Positions 1-10,483 of a DNA stretch of 64,000 bases are shown here, one piece after another. The DNA lies in the NCBI GenBank assembly GCA_964034945.1, contig OZ035962.1, forward strand, positions 81,861,942-81,925,941. The letters are read 5' to 3'. Under the pieces are notes generated by a model. The model did not search any database. It saw only the letters and a program-made list of their open reading frames with translations, and was not told the DNA's origin. The translations under genes were made by a program, and so were the position numbers. The number at the start of each line of letters is the position of its first letter. The first letter of the stretch is position 1. The stretch comes from Chrysopilus asiliformis. Taxonomy: Eukaryota > Arthropoda > Insecta > Diptera > Rhagionidae.

Positions 1-199
1 GTAAACCTTGACTGACGTTTTAGCATTGCCAGATCATAAAAAAAGTTTTAGGCTGCGTTTTTATTAAAATACAAAATTGTTATGTCCTTATTGAAAGACA
101 CTTTACAACTGGTTCTCAACCGATGAGTCGCTATTAACTTTGAGGTCCCCGACATTTTTATACTCTATATGAGAATCATATAGAAGTATATTAGACTTA

Positions 200-547
200 C
201 ACAGGAACTACATTGACTTTTATCAATGTAGTCCATTGACTACATTGACTTTAAAACTGTTTGCAAAAAGCCAGTGTGGAACAATCCGGTTTACCTGTGT
301 TACTGGTAAGACAGTCCTGGAATACCATTTTCGTAGACAGCGCTGGTATACCAGATGATAAAAATCAGAGTTATCCAAATGGTTTTTTTTTGAGTTAAAT
401 TCACACCGAATTTTTCTGTGTGTACTTATTAACATTTCGCCTGCTGAACTGTTTTACAGAATTTGGTCACCAAATAAATTTGACAGATTGCGACTAAAAA
501 GCTTACCAGGTGGTACACCAAAAACGAATGTCAATGTAGTCCCTGTG
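200..547. mobile_element. MITE, 348 bp, TTA target duplication
   Basis: Inverted ends start CACAGGAACTACATTGAC at 200 and read GTCAATGTAGTCCCTGTG up to 547. Both sides are flanked by TTA (197-199 and 548-550). The motif ACTACATTGAC is repeated three times just inside the left end. A related repeat copy near 7640-7700 runs across the matching position without this insert, which supports a discrete insertion. No coding capacity. The 3-bp TWA duplication suggests a PIF/Harbinger-type source (inference). Confidence 0.65.
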
Positions 548-640
548 TTAGGATACCGTTTGTAACGCATCGAACCAATCGTTAGACACATAAATAAATT
601 ACACCAGAGTGTTTGGAATTTGATTTCCGCATGTCCGTTG

Positions 641-906
641 ATTTGTCTCTCCGTCCGTCTGTCTGTCCGTCTGTCTGTCCGTCTGTCTGTCCGTCTGTCT
701 GTCCGTCTGTCTGTCCGTCTGTCTGTCCGTCTGTCTGTCCGCCTGTCTGTCCGTCTGTCTGTCCGTCTGTCTGTCCGTCTGTCTGTCCGTCTGTCTGTCC
801 GTCTGTCTGTCCGTCTGTCTGTCCGTCTGTCTGTCCGTCTGTCTGTCCGTCTATCTGCCCGCATGTCTGTCTATCTGTCTGTCTGTCCATCTGTCTGTCT
901 GTCCGT
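641..906. repeat. (GTCTGTCTGTCC)n microsatellite array
   Basis: About sixteen near-perfect 12-bp units (GTCT GTCT GTCC) with rare substitutions; the array decays towards 900. The 12-mer contains no stop codon in several frames, so long open frames on both strands here are artefacts. It is the internal array of the surrounding dispersed repeat. Confidence 0.95.
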
Positions 907-1504
907 GTGTCCGCCTCTTTCTCCGCCCGTCCATCTGTATGTATGTCTGCCCGCGATCGTCATCGTTTTTCGTAAATAGGAAGGCCCAGTTCTTGATCGG
1001 TTTTTTGCGATTTTCTTGAAAACTTTCAGATTAAGGTTTGTAGTTGATTTTACCAATGAATTTGTCTCCATGAATTGAAGAAACGTTTAAAATAATGAGT
1101 ATAAAAAAAAAATTTACCATGTCACATTTTTTGAGATTTTAAAACTTCACCGCTGAAATATCTTAAAATGCTACTTTCAAGTTTTTGCAAATTTCCAATG
1201 AATTTAGCTGATTTAAAAACAAACAATTTTTTTTATCTAAAGTCAGTTTGATATTAAAATTTTCTCTTTCTGATACTAAACCTCAGATATTCAATGACTA
1301 ACTTTGTGTCACATGCATGAGTTGAAATTTGTGAATACCATGGTGGAAAGATTCATCAAGTTTGAATTTATACTTGATAAACCAACCCACGCATTTTTTT
1401 TTGCAATTCTAAAGCCTTGTGTACACGGTAGAGAAAATAGGCGCGGGTTCTACTGAACAAAAATCTCCTTTATACCAAACACGTTTACACGAAATGAGAA
1501 TTCT

Positions 1505-1851
1505 ACACGGTAAAAAATCTTGGAGTAAATTCCAATCAAAACTGAATTACGTTGGACCTATATGTAATCCAATGGGAAATTCTAATCCAATAATATAGAT
1601 TAGAAATTTTTATAAATTTATTTTTGGTTTAATTCAGTATTAAAGTCTAAAATTTTGATTAAATTGTAGACATTAAAGTTAAAAGTATTTAAGCTCAATA
1701 CATAATAAAAAACTATTCAAATATGACTGCAAAAAAGCTAAAATATTTTCAAAAATATTTTGTACCTATTAAATTCCAATCCAAAATATGTATTAAAATT
1801 TCGTCAATATAATTTTTGGATTGAAAAATACTCCAGGATTTTTTGCCGTGT
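1505..1851. mobile_element. Nested MITE with ACACGGTAAAAAATC ends
   Basis: ACACGGTAAAAAATCTTGG at 1505 is matched in inverse orientation by CCAGGATTTTTTGCCGTGT ending at 1851. The same terminal sequence (ACGGTAAAAAATCCTGGAGT) recurs near 7718, and TTTTTACCGTGT recurs near 6134. The interior is AT-rich and noncoding. No clear target duplication was identified. Confidence 0.5.
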
Positions 1852-2104
1852 ACGAGAATGTGACTCGAAAGAAAATTGGCTACACAAGACTCTACCAAGT
1901 GTTTACACGGTTGATGATATTTTGCTCTCGACTAGAGATACAGCATTTGCGCTATGATATTTCGTCTCGCTTGCGAAATAATATGACTAAAACATTACAC
2001 ATGACAAGTCTGATCGAAAATCTAAAATAATAAAAACTTTTCGATCCTAAAAATTCAAATTTGATCCGCGCGGAACAAAAAAAAAATTTCTGGATTTGTA
2101 CGGC

Positions 2105-2290
2105 ATTTGTTTTAAAAACTGGTTTGATTTCGGTTCGGTTCGGCCATCTTTTCTTAAAATTTCGCTTGGTTTCTATTCGTTTCGGTCATATTTTTTCAGG
2201 GTAGTTTGGTTTATGGTTTGGCTTTGGTTCACTTAAAGTTCAATAGTTCAGTGGTTTTTGGTTCGGTTCAAAAAACTGGTTTGCATGTCT
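2105..2290. repeat. Degenerate GGTTCGGTTT-type repeat
   Basis: Imperfect repeats of GGTTCGGTT and GGTTTGGTTT sit next to the end of the 1413-2512 element. The same motif in the opposite orientation fills about 16740-17110 (CCGAACC, CCAAACC). Confidence 0.45.
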
Positions 2291-2603
2291 GGTTTTACCA
2301 ACTTTTTTAACTTATTGAATAGAGTGTAGAGAAATTTTTGGGACATAGAACTCTCGTCAAACCGTGTTTACATGGAAGAGAATTTTCGCCTAAAATATCT
2401 CGCGTGGAAGTCGTGTAGAGCTCTACGGCAGAGCTCTACATGGGTGTTTACACGTCTCTAGTGAGATTTTTCGCAATCTCTCGTCTATTCTCTCTACCGT
2501 GTAGACAAAGCTTAAGGTTTATTGCATGAAACTTGCTATTTGGGTTGGTTTAAGATTAGTATTATTTCAAATCTCGGTCGCTTAGGAGTTAAAATTTAAA
2601 AAA

Positions 2604-4361
2604 ATGAGTTCAAAAAGAGGATATTTTATATTATCCCTGCTATTCCTTATTTTCTATGATTTTATTGGAATTTCTTCATCGACAACGCTGAATCGCAAGA
2701 TAGTACGATGTGAGATGATATCGTATAAAAATTTATCATGCTCAGATATTGTTGTAACGGCTGTGGAAAATGAACTTTACATCGAGAACAGTGCAGACGC
2801 GAATTCGATTGAGATTAGAAACTCTTCTATGCCAATTTTTCCTAGTTTGGTATGTGAAAATTGCTCTCAGCTGAACGTTTTTAAGGCTTCCGGTTGTAAC
2901 ATTGAAGAGATTCCGGAAAACGCGTTTCCGGAGGGGAATAATATTTTACTTTTGGATCTCGCAGATAATAAAATTGGAATCCTCCATAATGGCTTATTAA
3001 AACATGTGAAAAATTTGACAAATTTAAATTTGAGAAATAATAGTATTAGTGAAATTGAATTGGATGCATTTCTTTATAGCTATTCATTGACAATTTTGGA
3101 TTTAAGTGAAAATTTAATCAGTGACACTAGCACTTTTGACTTATCGGACTCACATTTAATAAAAACACTAATCCTAGCAAAAAATCAAATAAAATCTATT
3201 CAGTTCTTGAATAGTCCCGAGTATCGGAAATTGGAAACTTTGGACTTGAGTTATAATTTGATAGAGACATTTGAAGATACTCAATTTGAAACAACATATA
3301 ATTTAACAACGTTGCTTTTGAAAAAAAACTTGATTAAGATAGTTCGAATCCAACAGTCATTTCACAAATTGGAAACTCTCGATCTTAGTGGAAATCAAAT
3401 CGAAACGATCGATTCAAATTTTTTGAAATATTTTCCAATATTAACTTCGCTACGATTAGGACAAAATAAAATACAAAATATCAACTTTTTACAAAATTCA
3501 AATGTTTTAAGAGATCTGGATCTTAATTCGAATCCGATACAGCATAATTCTGGCCAGCCATTCCGCGATTTATGGAATTTAATCTATTTGAATTTGTCAT
3601 CAACATCCGTTGATGGTGTGGGCATACACGATTTTCATAATCTACGGGATTTGGAAGTTTTGGATTTATCTAGTAATAATTATCGGACATTTTTCATGGA
3701 AAATATTATCCCAATCTACAAACTTCGGAGTCTTTTACTGGACAACAATCACTTGACTGAAATAAATTATCATATGATGAATTTCACGGCCCAACTAAAA
3801 TTTGGAATAAGAAATAACGATTTTAGCTGTTCGTATCTTCGAAAGCTGGTCCCTATATGCCAGGATAAAGGATACTATTTACTTTTATCGAAGCATGCAA
3901 TTATGAGAAACGATAGTTTTAGCTTTGGAATTGAATGTCTGCAAACCGAAATGGAATATGACGATGATGAGAATGATCAGGACGGTGACGACAGTTCTGA
4001 GGAATTTTCTGAACACTCTACGGAATTTCCAGAGGGTAGTGGGGAAGAAGATCAAGATGACGTAAATATAGCTCCTCATTCGGATTCTGATTCGGGTAAA
4101 CCAAAAAATTGCAATGAAAACTTTTGTGTGATTTTCCAAGAAATTTTGGATTCTTACAAGCAAACCAGTAACGTTAATATGTATGTGACACATGCTATGC
4201 TTGTTGTAATAATTGTCTTATTAATAATATTGTTTTATAAAAATCTGTATAAATGGAGAGGTAGTTGGAAAAATCCTGAACATAAATACATTAAAAAATC
4301 AGGTGACACTAAAGTATCCGTTCATAGGGCGGGCGATGAGTTTGATGTAAAATTGAACTGA
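2604..4361 (+). CDS. Leucine-rich-repeat type I membrane protein
   Basis: Single open frame of 585 residues. Residues 1-25 form a hydrophobic signal peptide (FILSLLFLIFYDFIG). About residues 90-405 hold around a dozen LRRs of the LxxLxLxxNxI type. A cysteine-containing C-terminal cap follows (C409, C419, C445), then a strongly acidic stretch at 451-487. A single transmembrane helix lies at about 529-546, followed by a basic tail of about 38 residues. The tail has no TIR domain, so this is not a Toll receptor. The ATG at 2604 starts directly at the signal peptide. The protein probably sits at the cell surface and binds protein partners; the exact role is unknown. Many insect LRR proteins act in immunity or cell adhesion, but nothing here decides between these. 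No intron is needed. Confidence 0.88.
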   Translation: MSSKRGYFILSLLFLIFYDFIGISSSTTLNRKIVRCEMISYKNLSCSDIVVTAVENELYIENSADANSIEIRNSSMPIFPSLVCENCSQLNVFKASGCNIEEIPENAFPEGNNILLLDLADNKIGILHNGLLKHVKNLTNLNLRNNSISEIELDAFLYSYSLTILDLSENLISDTSTFDLSDSHLIKTLILAKNQIKSIQFLNSPEYRKLETLDLSYNLIETFEDTQFETTYNLTTLLLKKNLIKIVRIQQSFHKLETLDLSGNQIETIDSNFLKYFPILTSLRLGQNKIQNINFLQNSNVLRDLDLNSNPIQHNSGQPFRDLWNLIYLNLSSTSVDGVGIHDFHNLRDLEVLDLSSNNYRTFFMENIIPIYKLRSLLLDNNHLTEINYHMMNFTAQLKFGIRNNDFSCSYLRKLVPICQDKGYYLLLSKHAIMRNDSFSFGIECLQTEMEYDDDENDQDGDDSSEEFSEHSTEFPEGSGEEDQDDVNIAPHSDSDSGKPKNCNENFCVIFQEILDSYKQTSNVNMYVTHAMLVVIIVLLIILFYKNLYKWRGSWKNPEHKYIKKSGDTKVSVHRAGDEFDVKLN

Positions 4362-4433
4362 AATTGTGAAATATTGTTTAAAATTTTAAATTGCTTCCAG
4401 TGTATTCAAATAGTTTTGAAATGTAATACTATA

Positions 4434-4439
4434 AATAAA
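4434..4439 (+). terminator. Poly(A) signal of the LRR gene
   Basis: AATAAA lies 73 bases after the stop codon at 4361, in a normal position for the LRR transcript. Confidence 0.6.
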
Positions 4440-4602
4440 TTAGCTTAATAACAAAGTGATTTTTTTAAATGGACTTTTCTAAACATTTATTGAATTTATG
4501 TTACCACAACTATGTATATGCAGAAAAATTCGGTGTAAATTTAACTTCATTTTGCTTGGATAACTCTGATTTTAATCCATTTGGACGAATATTAACAGAT
4601 AA

Positions 4603-5189
4603 AAACATAACAAAAGCTATAATTGCCAATCTGGCAATTATTGAAAACCCGTATGGTGATTTAATTGAACGGGGCGTATCAAAATTTCATTTGAATTCAA
4701 ATTTTCCACTAAGATTTTTTTAAAACTTGTTCCAATCGGATTTTGATGTATGGAAGTTTTATGTAGAATCATATCCTAAATAACTTTTGTTCTTGGACTT
4801 TTTTGATAAGATGCACAGTTTTTGAGATATTCGCGAAAAATATTTTCGTTCCTATGGGGGGTACCCCCCCTAATGGTCCATTTTTACCCATTAACGAAAT
4901 TAGCCTCGCATTTTTCGAAAAACGGATCTGCGCAAAATTTCAAGTCTGTAGCTCAATCCTTGCGCCCGCAATCCGCGCCACAGACAGACGGACAGACGGA
5001 CAGACAGACGGACAGACAGACGGACAGACAGACGGACAGACAGACGGACGGACATGCAAAATTCAATTTTTTTTATCATTCTAAACACACTGGTGTAATT
5101 AATTTTTGTGTGTGATGACGGGATCTTGACGTTACAAACGGCAAGGCAAAGTTAATATACCCTTTGGTTTCACCATACGGGTATAAAAA
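4603..5189 (+). repeat. Dispersed repeat A (mini-me/DINE-1-like), near full length
   Basis: Runs from ACATAACAAAAGCTATAATT to CACCATACGGGTATAAAAA. It includes a GGGGGGTACCCCCC palindrome near 4855-4870 and a (GACAGACG)n array at about 4981-5053. Other copies lie at 34905-35456 (full, minus), 27789-28092 (internally deleted, minus), 29160-29478 and 45271-45536 (partial, minus). The copy at 27789 has an empty counterpart in a paralogous block, so the family is mobile. The reading frame at 4469-4723 overlaps this repeat and is not a gene. Confidence 0.75.
4981..5053. repeat. (ACAGACAGACGG)n microsatellite
   Basis: Internal GTCY-type array of repeat A, on the opposite strand to the 641-906 array, with the same 12-base register. 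Confidence 0.9.
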
Positions 5190-5529
5190 TACCCATCATG
5201 CCCTTTTTTAAACTTCACTTTGGTGTTTAAATTTGGAGCATATTGGGTTTAAAAATTATCCATTTGGAGTTTATAAAAAAATCATTTGAAATCAAAAAAA
5301 AATCCAATTATTTAAAATTACGCAAACCAAAACCATACAAATGTTTGATTTTTTTACAGTGAGTTTATGGTGGTAGTTTTTATAAAAACCATTTCTATCT
5401 CTTTATGGCTGCGTTGTTGATTCATAAAATTTTAATTTAATTTTATTAATTTGTATATACATATATAAAACACATTTCCTCTTCATAAAGTTTTTTTTTA
5501 AATTCTCGAATAAACAGGAAAAAGTTTTC

Positions 5530-5823
5530 CTTTTCTATGTGAGCGGGGGAAGCAGGGATCCGATTAGATTTTAATGTATGGATGAGCTATGTAAAATTAT
5601 ATTTTAAACACATTTTAATTTTATAGATTTTTCAATATGACTCATCATTTTCGAGAAAATTGCAAAAAACTGTTTTGTTTGTATGGGGGAGGGGAGTAGG
5701 AATGATTTGATTTTGCCCGTTCAAGAACTTAGTCTAGCCATTTACGAGAAACATAATGCTACAAGATTTCTAGTCTCTAGCTTAATCGTTTCGAATGTTA
5801 TGGCATTCACGGATCGATAAACG

Positions 5824-5877
<54 letters not shown>

Positions 5878-6010
5878 TAGATAGACAGACGGACGGACAT
5901 GCGGAAATCAAAATCTTTTGTCATCCTTAACATCCTGGTGTAGTTCATTTTTGTGTCCGATCATTGGTTCGATGTGTTACAAACGGTATATTCAATCTAA
6001 TATACTCCAC
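5530..6010 (+). repeat. Related dispersed repeat with pure (ACAG)n array
   Basis: Same layout as repeat A but diverged: a CCCCCATA-type block near 5690, CAAGATTTCTAGTCTCTAGC, then (ACAG)n at 5822-5885, then TGTGTTACAAACGG near 5968. A related copy without the array lies at 51065-51600. Confidence 0.6.
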
Positions 6011-6029
6011 TCAATCTAATATAACATTT

Positions 6030-6140
6030 CAGTAAAAAATAATAATCTACCTTGAGATTAAATTTTAATCTTTTTGGTATTGTATACAGGTTCAATACAA
6101 TACCAAAAAGATTAAAATTTAGCCCAAAAATTTTTACCGT
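6030..6140. mobile_element. Short hairpin repeat ending in TTTTTACCGTGT
   Basis: A 25-bp perfect inverted repeat (TAAATTTTAATCTTTTTGG and its complement, about 6060-6085 and 6096-6121) is followed by TTTTTACCGTGT, the end sequence seen in the nested element at 1505-1851. Probably a small MITE. Confidence 0.4.
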
Positions 6141-6144
6141 GTAA

Positions 6145-7615
6145 TAACAACACTGCTTGAATTAAAAATTTAAAAAATCTGATGAAATCGAGTTCACATT
6201 GCGAAATTTTTCTTAGTGTAAATAAATGGTTTTATGTTTTATATTGAAATTACTTTTCGGTTTAGTGTTTAAACTGCATTTATAATTAGGTTAACCGACT
6301 ACCCAGTCCCGGAATTAGGGATGTTGTCCCGGCATTTTGGCCACAAAACTTTTGACCCGGATTTTTTCAATTAAGTGTTATAAAAACTATTTTTACAAAT
6401 GGCGTATATATTTCAAAAAATTTCACCTGCGGCGCTTTTTTTCTTCATAACTAGTTTTACAAAGTAAGGAGCACGAAAAAAAAGTTAAATTTCGATTGAG
6501 ACTATAGTTCTTGATTTAAATCTTTGCGCCGCACTTTACTTAAAAAATTGGGCTTGCGGCGCACATTTATTATTCCCTTATTCTTGATTTTCATGCAAAT
6601 AAAGATTTTCTTTCTACAAAATTTTGTTGTTTCATTGGTGTTCCGATTCCGTCACCCACTCTCTGTCATCTTTTCACGGATTGACCCAAAAAAATATGGT
6701 CACCTTACTTATAATATACAAAACCTAATCTTTCTCTATTGAAGTGTTGCCAAAAACCCCCTTTAGTATGGAATCATTTTGTATAAATGTTAAAATGTTG
6801 GAAATGAATGGAAATCATATATAGACAATGTTATTTTATTTATTCAGTTAGCTTGTTTTTTTTTGTAAGATATCCAAGTGTCATATATCAAAACATAATA
6901 ATTCAATGATGTCAATATTTTACAAACAAGAACACCATTAAAGTCATCCCGAACGGGCTCATCTTTGAGACATATCAAATATTGACAACAGGATCCCCCA
7001 ATGTTATGCCAGCTGACATGAATCTGTTTGTCATCCGGTTCTGGTGATTATTGTGTTGACTTCCCTGAGGGGCCAAAATTCAATATCCCCATCACTTTCC
7101 CCCAGCATGACTTCAGTACAACGCTGGCCAAGGGTTTCTTGTCCCCACATTATATTCTGTTAGAACTCATCATTTTACTAAGAAACCTGAAAATGTATCG
7201 AATGACAGTGCCATCTTGGCCATTAGTTTATTGTCAAACAAAGTGAACAAACGTCAAATATTTAAACTTTAATTGCATTTGACAACACAATTAGATAACG
7301 AAAATATCTATTTTGAGGTAAATTTTGGAAGCGTCATTTATTTATTGGGCTGGTAAGATACCCTAGAGGTCAGGTGAGTAAAGCGGGAAAATTTTATCAT
7401 GGTGGAAGTTTAACCATTTTCCATTTACCCTCGCAGCACAATATCTTGTCTATTTTTGTTTCAATTTCCCTTTAAGACACAATAATATCAGATTACTGGA
7501 TCAACAAGATGGCAATTAGGATATAAGAAAACTGGGCACTCGTTAGGTGAGTATACAAGTTGTGTTATAGGTACATTTACGCCTATAGCTGGAAAATGGT
7601 TTTTGAACTAGTCAA
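6145..7615. other. Stretch without a recognised gene
   Basis: AT-rich DNA with short open frames (6524-6742 and 7028-7246) that have no recognisable domain, no splice context and no paralog in the window. I see no supported feature. Confidence 0.5.
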
Positions 7616-7619
7616 AGAA

Positions 7620-7720
7620 TATACAGATTTTTCTACTCTATATCAGGATCATATTATAGAAGTATATTAGAATTAGTACACCGTTTGTAATGCATCGAAT
7701 CAATCGTCGTACGGTAAAAA
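7620..7720 (-). repeat. Fragment of the (GTCY)n-type repeat, uninterrupted copy
   Basis: TACTCTATAT, TAGAAGTATATTAGA and ACCGTTTGTAATGCATCGAA occur here without the 348-bp insert found in the matching sequence at 160-560. This acts as an approximate empty site for that MITE. An ACGGTAAAAAATCCTGGAGT end follows at about 7716. Confidence 0.55.
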
Positions 7721-7993
7721 ATCCTGGAGTACTTTTCAATCCAAAAATTATATTGACGAAAATTTAATATAATTTTGGGTTAGAATTTAATACATTCGAA
7801 TTATTGAAAATTATTATAATATTTTTTGCTTCATATTTTAATAATTTTACTTTCGTCTTCTATAGAAGGAACGTATTGTATTCATGACGGAGACTAGAGA
7901 ACGAAATTTCTAATCACTACGAAATCCATATCAAGCAAAATTATGAGGATGTCTGTGAATCTGTTTGTCGGTTTGTCCGTCTTACGTATCTTA

Positions 7994-8479
7994 AGCAGGG
8001 TTTATACACAGCGAGTAACTCGCTGCAAGTAAAGAGAGGCAAGTAGTTTGCTTCGTTTACACGTTGCAAGTAAATCGTTGCAAGTAGAATGACAGCCGAA
8101 GGAAAACATAACCTAAAATTTTCTGAGAAAAAATATCACGACTCTTTTTTGTGGAAAAATTTGCGAATTTCGACCTAAAACTGTTTGTTGCCGACTAGTT
8201 TTTTATGACCGTGTCGTTTTTTCCTTAAAATGTTACGACGTTTTCTGGCAAAGCAGCAAATATAAAATGAACCGAAACACACACACATAAAACCACCTCA
8301 TTTGTACGCGGTTCCATGTTCTTGCATTGGTTTTACTCACTTCAAAAATAGAATGGCTTTCTATTATTTTCGAGAGAGCAGCAAGTATTCTCACACATAT
8401 TCGAGCGTCGTACACTAGCTCAAATCGCATGTATTTACGTCTACTTGCAGCGAGTTACTCGCTTCGTCTAAACCCTGCT
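7994..8479. mobile_element. MITE, 486 bp, TTA target duplication
   Basis: Ends are AGCAGGGTTTATACACAGCG at 7994 and its diverged complement finishing TAAACCCTGCT at 8479, with TTA on both sides (7991-7993, 8480-8482). Subterminal copies of GCGAGTAACTCGCTGCAAGT appear on both sides. GTTTACACGTTGCAAGTA occurs at about 8057. No transposase. The open frame on the minus strand at 8233-8430 lies wholly inside and is not supported. Confidence 0.75.
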
Positions 8480-8482
8480 TTA

Positions 8483-9060
8483 AATAACTCAAGAACGCGT
8501 TGAGTTACCGATTTGAAATTTTTTTGTAAATGAGTTTTACGAAATACGTGGTTTTCTATCGACTTTTGCAAAAGTAACGGGTGGTATCACTCATATATTT
8601 TTTTTTTGAAAAATACAATTTTTTAAGAACTTCTCGAAAATTAAGCGCTTTTTGGGAAAAATTGAATATGACAAAATTTAAAGGACATATTATTTTCTAC
8701 ATTTTTTCCTTTAATGACTTTTACGTATCTCTAACGATTCTAAAAATATTTGAAAAAATTAAGTTTTTTGAGAATTTCTCGGAAACTATGCGCTTTTTAG
8801 GAAAAATCCGAATAACCAATTTTAAAGAAATTATATTTCCAGCATTTTTTCTCTTTATTTTTTGTTTAACATTTTTACATATCTTTTACGAAATTAAATA
8901 TTGCAGAGGAAAGTTTTGTGTTGATCACAACAGATATTCTCACATTTTTGAAGGAATACATTTTTTGTTAGGTTTTTTTTTGCAATCAAGCAGAATTTTT
9001 GAGAATTTTTAACCACAAAGGTATTTTTGAAGGTCACAAACAAACCAAGAAACAAATAAA
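8483..9060. other. AT-rich stretch without a recognised gene
   Basis: Contains two related copies of a TTTTTGAAAAATAC / TTCTCGAAAA type segment (about 8600 and 8750). The 143-codon frame at 8581-9012 is rich in F, I and K and looks like AT-biased noncoding DNA. Confidence 0.4.
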
Positions 9061-9062
9061 AT

Positions 9063-9355
9063 TGAAATGTTGAAACACTGAAACACTGAAACGTTGAAAC
9101 ATTGAAACACTGAACCCTCGAAACTTTGAAACACTGAACCTCTGAAACGTTGAAACATTGAAACATTGAACACTGAAACATGGAAATATTGAAACATTGA
9201 ATCAGTGAAACACTAAAAAAATGAAAGATTGAAATTGAAATACTGAAACACTGAAATATTTAAATATTCAGATATTGAGATATTAAAAAATCGAAAAATT
9301 GGAGCATTGAAACCTTGAAACTTTGAAACATTGAAATATTGAAACATTGAAATGC
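9063..9355. repeat. Minisatellite, 8-10 bp units of the TGAAACAT type
   Basis: Roughly thirty degenerate tandem units TTGAAACA, CTGAAACA or TTGAAATA. The periodicity creates spurious open frames on the minus strand. Confidence 0.9.
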
Positions 9356-10471
9356 CACATCAAATTTTCATTTTTTTTTGTAATTGATTTTAAGTAGATA
9401 AAAAGAAGAAAAAAATCATTAGCATTCGATTTTTTCAAATTAACTGTCGGAATTTTAAAATTGTAAAATAAAAAAAACTCGAATAATTTAGTAGATTTAA
9501 TTTTCAATATTTATTTCTATATTTTATGAAAAAAAAAACACAAAGTATAACAAAATCACAGTGTTGAAAGCTTGGGCGATATGCATTTAACGTTTTATAA
9601 GCGACATTTTGGCTTACAAAGGTAATTGTTCGGGTATTTCAAGGGATATTCTACCCCGTATACATCCATAACTAACGATCGTTTTACATCAGAACTTAAG
9701 CCTGGCGGGATTTAATCCACTTGTTGCAATTTGCATAGGATTGCACTCACGTTCGTTAGCAAGCAGGGAACAGGAAAAAAAAAAATCTAAAATCATATAC
9801 AATGATGATTCCCGAGGACAAAATTGGATCAAAATAGAATTTGATTCTACTGATTTCCTATAAAACTAAAGTATTTCCGTATTTTTCGATATGTGAGCGT
9901 ATTTGTAGCATTTGTCCATGTTTGAATGTGATTTGGTAAATCGTGAAGCTTTAATGAAATTAAGCTGTGGCGGATGGGTGGTGATTTCACCAATTTATGA
10001 TGAAATAGGCTGTGGATAAATGGAAATCTCGTAGCAAAAAATTGTGGGTTAGAATAGGTTTTATGCATATGGAACATATATTTTGTGGCGTCAACGTCAA
10101 CAAATCATTATTAAATAACGAAATTCGATCTTTATCGGTAATTGAAGGGTTCAGCTTGTTGAAGTATTTGTTCAAAAACATATTTTTTTTTTACTTTTTT
10201 CAAGATTTTATTTGTTGGTTTATCACAAAAATATTGAACGACGATAAAAACGTTTTCAGCGTTCTATGGCAAAAAATTCGGCGACTTAAAAAAACCAAGA
10301 ATTTTGAAACGAAAAAAGTTATTTTTATGTCGTTTTCCAACGAAAAAATGAGATAAAATTTCAATTCAATCAGTCGATTGCAACAAATGAAGCTATCGGA
10401 GGACCTCAATCTTGGACATAATGTTCGAGTTAATTTCACAAAAATATTTTTTTATTTTTTTTTTTTTTTTT
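9356..10471. other. Stretch without a recognised gene, ending in a poly(T) tract
   Basis: Short frames on both strands (9847-10181 minus, 10012-10356 plus) have no recognisable domain. A T-rich tract at 10444-10472 directly precedes the LINE insertion site. Confidence 0.45.
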
Positions 10472-10483
10472 TAGACTGTCTTC
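10472..10483. repeat. Left target-site duplication of the LINE
   Basis: TAGACTGTCTTC is repeated exactly at 16244-16255. It defines the LINE as 10484-16243. Confidence 0.9.

Larger units (their letters stand above)
150..985 (-). repeat. Dispersed (GTCY)n-bearing repeat (mini-me/DINE-1-like), interrupted by a MITE
   Basis: The minus-strand copy begins with a TACTCTATAT-type end near 160 and continues after a MITE insertion with ACCGTTTGTAACGCATCGAA at about 554. It then runs into a long GTCY array. The same order (palindromic TATA-rich end, ACCGTTTGTAACGC, a CACCAG/GTGTTT block, GTCY array, CTTGAAATTT block) recurs at least eight times in the window. (GTCY)n arrays inside dispersed elements are known from dipteran mini-me and Helentron-derived DINE-1/HINE repeats. 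Assignment to that class is inference. Confidence 0.6.
1413..2512. mobile_element. MITE-like element, 1.1 kb, TAA target duplication
   Basis: The left end AGCCTTGTGTACACGG (1413) matches the reverse complement of the right end CCGTGTAGACAAAGCT (2497-2512), and TAA flanks both sides (1410-1412, 2513-2515). GTTTACACG occurs repeatedly inside (near 1480, 1900, 2450), followed by TCTCTAG/TCTCGTC-type motifs. A second inverted-repeat element is nested at about 1505-1851. No transposase is seen. Confidence 0.6.

Noticed and set aside
454..979. Long overlapping open frames on both strands with RTDRRTD or SVCPSVCP repeats
   Set aside because: They are translations of a 12-bp microsatellite without stop codons.
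4469..4723. 84-codon frame after the LRR gene
   Set aside because: Much of it lies inside dispersed repeat A, which recurs elsewhere with broken frames.
9009..9197. Minus-strand frames rich in FNVS/FQCF
   Set aside because: Produced by the TGAAACAT minisatellite.
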